A stretch of 64,000 bases of DNA from Eutypella sp. D-1 (Eukaryota; Ascomycota; Sordariomycetes; Xylariales; Diatrypaceae). Made by a program: the position numbers and the translations under genes. The stretch spans positions 2,356,001-2,420,000 of the forward strand of contig JAJTTP010000004.1 in the NCBI GenBank assembly GCA_023313575.1, written 5' to 3'. How positions within the stretch are numbered: the stretch's first letter is position 1; every line of letters begins with the position of its first letter. Shown piece after piece: positions 55,725 through 64,000 of this stretch. Under the pieces are notes generated by a model. It made no database searches. It was given only the letters and a program-made list of their open reading frames with translations, and had not been told where the DNA came from.

Positions 55725-58700
55725 CTATTTCTTCCCTTTCCGCTTCTTACTCTCCTTATCCTCCTTATCCTTACTAGGAACTTTCTCCTTGTCTTTGCCT
55801 TTGTGTTTCTTCGCCTTCGCCCTCTTCTTCTTGCTCGATTCATCATCAGAGCCGCTAGAAGCTCCGTCGGACGCGCTCAACCCACCTTCCGAGCTAGATG
55901 ATGAGCTGCTGCTATCTGATGACGATGACGATGAACTTGAATCTGAACTCGAGAATGGGTCACGCCTGTCTTTCCTTCCGAGAGGCATATGGTCTCTACG
56001 TTTGTACTCATAGTCGTCGTAGCGTACCATTTCTTTGAGTGCGTTCCTTGCCTCGTCGTTTTTGCCATGTGTGTGGAACAGATAATCATCAAATTGCATA
56101 GACGCCTTCGCGATGGTCTTGAATTGCTTCACGGAAAGGATCGGCTGGCTGTGTTTCTCGCCGCCGACATCGAACTCGGCTAGCGCAACGGCCGTCTGGA
56201 ACGCGTTCCGAATCTGTCTGCCGTTCCACGAGAGCGTTTCCCAGTTGTTCTTAGCGAACTTCATGATCTTCTTGTGCTGAATATCGATGGTTAAGTTTCC
56301 GCTCTCTTGACGCTTCTGGTTGAGCTCCCTGACTCGACGCAGGTTCATCTCCCAGATTTTTGCTGTTTGCGTCCGAGCCAGCTTTGGATAATATAGTGTC
56401 AAGTGGAGGCGCGATCGAAATGCATCATCAAACGTGCCGACTCGGTTTGTCGTTAGAAATAGTATACCTGGATAATACTCTAGAATCCGGAGGAATATAG
56501 ATACCAGTCCATTTCGCTTCAGGTCATCTCTCTGTTTCATGATTAGTGTCTAAGATCAACTGAGAAAAACGGGTCATTGCATACACTTCTCTTTGCTAGA
56601 AATACGTCTGCTTCATCCAGGAGCATGACACATCCCCACTTATGAGCTAAGTTGAAGTGGTTCTCCAAGTTGCGTTCAACATCTTCAGGCTCATACCCAA
56701 TATCTCCTGAGGCTGATGTTAGTAATATGCAACACGCATGGAGGGCAAGTGACTGTAAAATGGGGCATACCACAAGTGATTGGAAATAGCGGGCGCTTGG
56801 TAAAAGCGGCGACACATTCTGCGCCAGAGTAAGTTTTGGGCCTCTGTAAAAACACAAGGTAATAAGACGCACCAGCTGTTGAGGTTTTCCCTACGCCAGG
56901 TTCGCCATGGAGAAGGATGATGCAGCCTTTGCCTAGTAAAAATTAGTAGGGGTAGCTTATCTGTTCTCTCGTGTTTCCCATACCTTTACCGCGGACAATA
57001 TCTACTTCCGCGGTTGCCTTGTCGATTCCAGCGGTCGATCTTGACCCTGCTGTGTGATTTTCAACCACTGCCCTCACCATGTTCTTGTGACCCGATGGAA
57101 GAATCAGATCGCCCCATCCTTCCTCTTTCGGGATATTCTGGAGATTACTCAGATTAAGGGTAACTGTGAAAATTGTCAGAAAAAGGAACCCCAATTTTCT
57201 CAGATGCAACGAACCCCATCGCCGATTCCGTAGCGCAAATGCATAGACCGTGCCAGGCAAGAGGAGAACGTGTTCGTTCTTTATCATTTCCTCAATGAGG
57301 CGTTCCTTGTCAACGGGACTTGAACATGGTAGAGACGGATATGATTGTAGCTTATTTGATAGGTTATTCTTAGTATTTTGGATGGAGAGTACTTGGTATC
57401 GCCTGTACCAATCTTCTGGAAACTCATGTGACGCCGGTCTATCTACCGAAATTTCTCCGTTCATCGGGCCCAATTTGTCAACAGCAACTGGAGAAAATGG
57501 CGGGACTAACCCGGGCTGATTTTGATACGCTAGGCTAAAATCAACAATTACGGGTGAGTTTATCTATAGCGGTGTCAGTGGATGATCTTCGCTAGTAAGC
57601 TCAAGTCAAAGCCACGGTTCGAAATTGAATATTACCTCTTCAATCCTTGAGCCGACGGTTAAGTTTTCGTATAATTGATGTGATATTTCACAAACCTCAA
57701 TAAACCGATGGCCTCGCTCTTTGAGTGCTTCAGGGATGGATGTTGTTCTTGTGACCTTCATACCATCACCGTGCATATCCGCAGGAGAAGCATAGAGTAA
57801 AGGGTATGCCTCTAAGCTAGTGACATCAACAGAACCATCAAACGGCTTGAAAGTAAATGAAGTAGCGACGCAATCAAATTTCGAACCAGTAAAGTCGACA
57901 TAGTAACATTCTACTATCAGCGGCGCGACTCGACCGGACAATTGTCTATTCCTTGGTCCTACATGATGAGAAGGATAACTTATTACCCCACCGCTGACTG
58001 CGGCAACACGAAATGCTTGAGGAGCATAACGATTCGCACTTTTGCGTGGGTTACTTGTACTCAAGGGGTCATATGGCTGCGATGGCTGTTCGTAGGCCCC
58101 TGTTACTACACCCGGTGGAGGCGGTCGTTGTGGGGCTGGTGCTGTTGCTGTAGACCGCGTTGGTTCCGGTACCCGCCGGAATGGTGTATATATGATGTCG
58201 CCTGGTGTAAACAGTGTCCAAATCCTCTCAAACTAGAGCGATTCGATCTTTCCAGCTCGAGCATCTCGGTACGCAGCCAGGTAGTTATCAAGATGCTTGT
58301 CCAAGAATGAAACCAAAAACTTGAGTTGACTGACCAGGTCAGTTTCATCTCTCGCTTCTGAGGCTCTGTATTCGTAACTGGTATGTTGGGTTCTTTGCGA
58401 AGAATGCTCCTCCCCCTTTTCGACTTGGTCACCCAATGAACCGTTGTCATCAGAGTCTCTACACTCCTTGGAGTTGGCGGTGCGAAGGACGCCTCCGACT
58501 CTGGGTGGTTCTTCCCGATCACTTTTGCTGCCCTTTTCGTCTTGGCTATTGGAGGAAGTTAATTCGCTTTCTCTAATATGGTACTCAAAGAGATCTCGAT
58601 GTTGGATCAGCCAACGGAATGGCTTCCTAAAGTGCAGCATGTTTGGTAAGAATTCATCTGCTGAGTCTGAGGATTCCGCGGTAGTTGATCCCCGGGAACT

Positions 58701-59645
58701 ATGTCTACTCTGTATCTTAGGTCGCCAAAAAATTGCTCGATTAGAACTGTAGGGCGTGACAGGAGGGAGCGGCGCTACTGGACGTATGGAGGAAGCTGGC
58801 CACGAATCTCCTCCAATTGGGCCGATTGGAGGCTGATCATTTGACGAGATGCTGCTGACATATAGTAACATTTGAAGTGATTCAATATTGATTTGGAGGA
58901 TATCGTTGTCCTGGATTGTATCAGATCTTTGTTGTTGCTGAGTATCTATATCCATGGTTGATGGTGGGCTATAGAGCACTCTTATGAAGGGATAGATTGA
59001 TGTATCCTCAAAGGCAGGATTATCCGTGGAGAAGAACTGTGCTTCAAGCTCAAAAGCAGGTCCCTGCTCCCCAGTTCGACTTTTCTTGGTATTTATGTCA
59101 TGAGCTGAGGAACTAGAACTATCACTTTCTGTCCCTGAGGCCTCAGACTTCGCGGAACGAGACTCAGGTTTCTCTTTACCGCGCTCCAGACGGCGAATTC
59201 GATCCTTCAGTTTCTCAACCTGTTCAACCCGACCATTCAAATGGTCCGTCAGCTTCTCCAGCTTTCTCAGTGCGGTTGAATATGACTTGCTCAGGGACCC
59301 AATGTGTTCGATGTCGGATCGCAAGGAAGTAGCTGACTCTGAGTCCGAATTAGAAGAGTTGAGTGGTATGTTTCTCCTCCATTTTCGGCCATGTCTTCTC
59401 GACCCTCGCTTCTTCCTCCTTCCCTTGCGCTCGTCCTTTCTCTTTTCGGATTCATTATCTGCGTCGGAAGCTTCATCTTGAGTCCGGATGCTGCGTTCGC
59501 TGGAATCTTGTGAAGATGCGCGTGCTGGAACTTTTCCTGCGCTAATGGCATTGGACTCTGTCACCTCCACTTCATCCAGTACTGGTGAGTTATTTGTCTT
59601 GCCGGCGGGGGGTACTGTATCGTCAATGGCAATGTCTGAACCCAT
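55725..59645 (-). pseudogene. large fungal AAA+ ATPase interrupted by an in-frame TAG
   Basis: Minus strand, seven exons: 59645-57636, 57563-57215, 57163-56984, 56932-56873, 56818-56771, 56706-56585 and 56531-55725, in total 1191 codons. Every splice keeps frame. The coding sequence has a TAG at 58235-58233 (codon 471), between GKIESL and FERIWTLFTPGDII, a join that is conserved in this family, so the stop falls in the middle of a domain. Downstream is intact: Walker A GEPGVGKT (856-863), Walker B VMLLDEAD (909-916), LFLTTNRVGTFDDAFRSR with the arginine-finger region, and a Ser/Asp/Lys-rich tail. The N-terminus is charged and has a coiled coil (about 125-160). Either the gene is freshly inactivated, the stop is read through, or this base is a sequence error. 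Members are large fungal ATPases of unknown client; a remodelling role is inferred. Confidence 0.75.
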
Positions 59646-60394
59646 GGCTTAGAGAGTAGAGGTCAGTTGCAAGAATACTAGAATCTCAAGGTTCTCTTGT
59701 GGTGTTGACGATAAGGGGGAATTCTCGAACTTGGGAGCCTAGAATAAGCTCAAGCACCAGCTGTGTGGATGGTGCCTAGGCTTGGAGGTCTCTGGAAGAA
59801 AGGGGACGGTGTGTACTCCTAACAACACCAGAAATCGATGTAGAAATAAAGTTAATTGGGGATAACAAGGAAGTAAGCAGTATATAATCACTACCCTCCT
59901 GTATTTCTCTATTCATTTGGCCAATTACTCGAATGCCAAGGTTAGTAGGTACTGCGATAGTATAGAAGGCAGCAGAATCAACGATGGTGGATGTGAGGTC
60001 TGTCTGGTTTCTTGTCGACACCTCGAGCCAGGTTGAAGTAACTGGCCTCAGGCATGGTATCATGACGGGAAGGCTACCCTAGTAACCCCTCTTTTAGGTT
60101 CTCTATTCGTAGGGGTGCATGGTAAGTGAGCGGGCACCAATCATTTCGTAAACTACACCTCCTCGCTGTGACACAAGCCGTTGAGCAATTGCAACTGCAG
60201 CTGACACCTGAAGTCCGCAATGGGGAGTATGGATTGTGCAGCTAAGCCACATGTCAATGCATCCTCTTTTGAACCTAGGTAGCTTGTGCCGGTTGCCTTA
60301 ACATATAACACACATCTTTTCCATCGTAGCCTTTGTCGCACTTCGTATAGATCGAATTTCACGATCCGACCGTACTATTCCAGTACTCATTGCG
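59646..60394. other. divergent promoter region of AAA gene and STAND-like gene
   Basis: 749 bases between two start codons facing outward. The small open frames are without domains. No clear motif. Confidence 0.5.
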
Positions 60395-63018
60395 ATGGCA
60401 GCATCGATAGCCATCGGGATGTCGTCGCGGTCGCGCTTGCTGACCAACAGCGCGGCAGAGTTTATCGAAAATCGAGCAGACACTGCGCTGGGGCCTGACG
60501 TGGCCGACACCTCACCTGAATTCGTGCCGGAGCTTGATCGCTTCGCCGCAAATGATGAAATACCACAGTAGGCTGGATCCAACCGTAGGGAGAAGAGCGG
60601 TGCAGCTAAAATGCAACCAGTGAGGACTACTATAAAGAGTCTAGAGAGCATGTTAAACAGTTCCGGGCCACTCTTGCCGCTTTCCAGAAGAACCTCGTCG
60701 AGAGGAAGCTTGACCAACGATTCGATATCGACATAAAAGATGCCACCGAGTATACCCTTAAAGATGTTTTGAAAATCGCCCAGATCGTGGAGCAAAGCCA
60801 TAAGAATGCCGAGAAGGTACATACCTGTATGGGCAGGATTAGGAAGTTTTTCCGAGCGAGTGGGAGAAACGCGTCGACCTTTAAGAGACTCCTAGCATTC
60901 GTTCCAGAGGACTCGTATGGGTCTATAATATGTGGTGGATTCACGGTTATCCTTGGCGTAAGTAGAGACTTAGCATGTGTCAGGGCATATCGGGTTCACA
61001 TATCTTGCTGCTATATTCACTAAACGAGCACCTGTATCTTGGCCATCCCTTTGCCATGAGCAACAAGAACATCTGACTCCGGCTCACTGAGTTCACTGGC
61101 TTGTGACGGTCATATTGATCCCACCATCACAGCGTCATGCTGGTGAACAGAGCCCGCACAGCCAACTCTATCATTCGACAGGCTATTCCGTACCAATTAC
61201 AGTGTGAATAATGATGGACGTTGCGCTGACAGACATTATACCCCAAAGACACTGCAACGACTTGATACACTTCGGAACGACATATACGCGGCCTTGGGCA
61301 ACATCCCGAAGATAATGCGCAAAGTCCACGACCTACTTGACGTCCATTTCAAATCAGAGCGCCTGAAATTCTGCGCGGACTCGGTACTAGTCTCTATTTT
61401 CACGCTGCTTGAGCTAATCATCCGGGAGCTATCGGGGAATGTTGGAAGTAAGTCATGAACCCTGCACAGTAGCCATCAAATAGCTGAACTCACCCACTAC
61501 CCTCCAGAGAAAGTTATCAAGTCTTTTAAAGGCGACAGATACGGCGCTAGCATCGATGAGGCCATCCAAGGTCTCGAAGAGTCAGTCAAAGAATTTGAGA
61601 CCGAGGCGCGGATATGCGATGCGCACCGCCTAGGGCAGATAGACAAGATCACCAAGGGTACCCACGCCCGGACGCAAAACATTGAGTTGGGGGTTCGTAA
61701 ACTGGCCGAAGGTTTGGATCGCCGTCATTTACATCTGGGATTACACGCCGCTGACCATTTCCCAGGGCTCACTGGTAACTTCCAAGAATTCCAGACGCAG
61801 CTAAAGCTGGACAAAGAGGCAGTCGAACAGAAGCAGCTTCAGTTTCTTGCACAGTCAGACCAAGTTCTGCAGAAACTAAGCGAGAAAGAGGTTGTGAGGA
61901 AGGAGGTGGTTACTGAAGAGCATGGGGTGCAAGTGCACAACTATTTCTACTACTTCTTAGCATCGAACCCCCTATTTGACAACAGAACAGGCAAGTGTAA
62001 GAGTCCTTGCAACTATCACCACAGGGTTAGCTTAATTAATGATCCTATGCTAGTAAACGAGTACCAGGCGGATAAACACCTGTTGAAGTCGAAAGAGTTT
62101 AGTGAGGATAACAAGGCTACTGTGGCGAACTGGCTCGCCGCCTCCGGAAAGCCCCACAGGGTCGCAGCAGGGGATCTACTGGAGTGCTTCCAGTCACTCG
62201 AGGCCGGGCCGGAGCGTCCCGAGAAGGACCGCGGCATGCACATCCTGATGGCTGGCGAGCTGCGCGAATGGCTGCGAAGCACGACGTCGAAGCTCCTACT
62301 GGTCGAGATCTGCACCGACCGCGACCAGTACTTCTCAGCTGCATCGTACGCCTCTACCATGCTCGTCCGGGCCATACAGAAGATCGGCACGTTCCCCGTG
62401 CTGTACCACTACTGCGTGCCGCGCGCCATGGACCCGAAGCAAGACGGACTCTCCGGCGGGGCCGGTATGCTCGTGTCGCTCATCGCCCAGCTGCTGGGCT
62501 ATCTTCAGCGCGGACCCGACGCCGATCTGCAGTTTATGAGGAGTAGGAAGCGACAGTTCGACAAGATCAAGTATGATGTCGAGAGGCTGCTGCACGTCTT
62601 TAAGGAGTTGGCGAAACTGCTGTCGGGTAATCAGTGCCTTTATATAGTCATCGACTCAGTCTGGAAGCTACAGCTCGGATCAAACGACGATGCGGAGGCA
62701 GTCATAGGACTTGTTAAGCTCATCAGAAAGGAAAACCTCTTCATGAAGATCTTCATTACAGATCCGTTCTCAGACGACCTTGCGGACGTAGTCGACCCGA
62801 GACCCGATCGGGAATCTGGCGATATCGCGCGAAAGGCGATCCGTATATATATTCCGGAGCACGTGGAGCCGGGGATCCATGGCATCAACACTTCGTGGGT
62901 GGAGAGGGAGATGGCTGATATAGTGGAGGAATGCAGTTCGAGCTCCTCGGAAGGTAGCTCGGGATCCGATGATAAGCAGGTTGAGAAACCTCGCAGAGAG
63001 AAGAGACACCGTTCTTGA
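60395..63018 (+). CDS. STAND/NACHT-associated fungal protein without P-loop
   Basis: Four exons, 60395-60567, 60621-60957, 61249-61447 and 61508-63018, give 739 residues. The 291-base second intron is long for this window, and its acceptor (CCCCAAAG) is the weakest splice call. The N-terminal helical domain (TLKDVLKIAQIVEQSHKNAE, LLAFVPEDSYGSIICGGFTV, LRNDIYAALGNIPKIMRKVH) matches a domain often found before NACHT in fungal STAND proteins (DUF7708-like, from memory). The middle (TSKLLLVEICTDRDQYFSAA, SGGAGMLVSLIAQLLGYLQ, CLYIVIDSVWKLQL) looks like the Walker-B side of a NACHT-type fold, but no GxxGxGK P-loop is present. The end is Ser/Lys-rich (VEECSSSSSEGSSGS, then basic). A role in allorecognition or immunity is inferred from family context. 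It is divergent from the AAA gene. Confidence 0.75.
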
Positions 63019-64000
63019 GAGAGATCTAGGGGAGAAAACAAGAGTGGATGGCGCCGTAGAAAAAACGAAAGCACATCTGATGAGGAGTCGGAGCCAGAGT
63101 AGGACCTAGAAGACGGCAAGGATTCGTAACTTGGAGAGCTCTAATGGTGGCAAAGTAGTGTATATATGGCAACAACAGAGCGTGTCATCTATTAATGTGA
63201 AAATACCCCTCCCCTTGGAAAGTCTATAGCGAAGCACGGATCGCAAATGTGAATAGGGGTAAAACCCCACTAGCCACACCGATACCCCACCGGCACTAGC
63301 CATAATTCCACGCCACCCCCGTAAGTAGCGCGTAACTTGTTGAGCCCGTCGATTACACCGTAGACATTTGTGCACGATGCAACCAGACCAATGAATGACA
63401 AGAAATTCCCCCCAGGACGGAGGCGGAATCCCCCCCACCGGTGCTCCGCTGCTAAGAGTCCTCCATCGAAACTGCTTGATCAGATTAAGCTCAATGTTCT
63501 GGTCCAGAGCCCGGGCCTGTGTACTCGTTCTTGGACCTCTCGGCGCTCCCTGTCTACCCGTCCACCCGCCTTCGATTTTCTTTTAGTCTAGGCCGATAGG
63601 TACCGCGCACATACTTCGTTCACCGTTTGCAAGGTACCTAGAGTAGTAGCACTTAATATTTGACGACTCAGAGACAGGCAAACGGCCAGCACACCGCTAA
63701 GCGTTGGCTAATTCTAAGCTTTTGCTGTCTGCCATTCAGCTAAACGTGCAATCCTGCGATCTGTACGCCGCCACCCGCGTCCCCTAGAGACGGGACGCGT
63801 TTGGGGTGGTGCGCACAGCAGTTACATCTGAGATAGACCCATCTACTTGCATCGTTGGCAGATAGCGACTGTGGGTCTTCCTGGCTGGAGCCGAATCGGC
63901 CAGGGCCCCTGGCCGCATCGTGCCTTGGTTTTGAAAGCTTGGCAGAGCTTGATCAGCCAAAGACGCAAGAGCAGCAAAGAGCTTATCTCCCTTCTACACC
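63019..64000. other. gene-free right edge
   Basis: 982 bases. An ORF on either strand (about 63106-63438 minus, 63370-63591 plus) lacks domains. I see no gene, although one may begin beyond the window. Confidence 0.5.

Noticed and set aside
57174..57184. Another TGTCAGAAAAA, like the cluster promoter element
   Set aside because: It lies in an intron of the AAA gene, far from the cluster and from any start codon; a chance match of this length is expected in 64 kb.
63019..64000. Transposon or telomere-like sequence at the right edge
   Set aside because: No terminal inverted repeats, transposase frame or TTAGGG array seen.

Overview
The window looks like nuclear DNA of a filamentous ascomycete (Pezizomycotina, most likely a Sordariomycete; this is inference). 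Genes lie on both strands and most are cut by short introns of 50-90 bases with GT..AG ends and CTRAY-like branch sites. Housekeeping genes (Rpn6, Sof1, an Sds3-like histone deacetylase subunit) sit beside typical fungal accessory genes: a HET-domain protein, a STAND-associated protein, several SDRs and a UDP-glycosyltransferase. There is no rRNA, CRISPR array or intact transposon that I can see, and I could not identify a tRNA by eye.

Layout. 0.6-13.9 kb is a loose accessory region: an ankyrin-like protein, an FAD monooxygenase, a conserved protein with a repeat tail, a 141-residue conserved protein, a membrane-anchored UDP-glycosyltransferase and an SDR, separated by long gene-poor stretches. 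15.8-31.2 kb is the core block: an Sds3/Dep1-like protein, a 2145-residue AT-hook protein, and Rpn6 and Sof1 diverging from one promoter region. 32.5-34.7 kb is AT-rich and holds a diverged tandem duplication of a small one-helix membrane protein and a relic of a HET-type gene; the full HET gene follows at 34.9-37.7 kb. A membrane SDR lies at 38.7-39.9 kb.

40.3-51.3 kb is the most interesting part. Five adjacent genes encode a heavy-metal P-type ATPase with a broken A-domain motif, a bZIP regulator with a DUF3425-like C-terminus, a membrane-tethered protein of the linalool dehydratase/isomerase (Ldi) fold family, a small GXWXG/DUF4334 protein and an SDR. The promoters of the ATPase, the Ldi-like gene and the divergent DUF4334/SDR pair share TGTCAGAAAA-type elements (two of them match over 19 of 20 bases). 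I propose that this is a co-regulated, to my knowledge undescribed, small-molecule or terpenoid cluster, with the bZIP protein as the likely local regulator.

53.4-63.0 kb holds a fungal pseudokinase, a large AAA+ ATPase gene with an in-frame TAG in otherwise intact coding sequence, and a 739-residue helical, STAND-like protein, divergent from the ATPase. This end resembles fungal allorecognition or immune-type gene neighbourhoods. Exon borders throughout are my own reading of splice signals and frame continuity, not transcript data.
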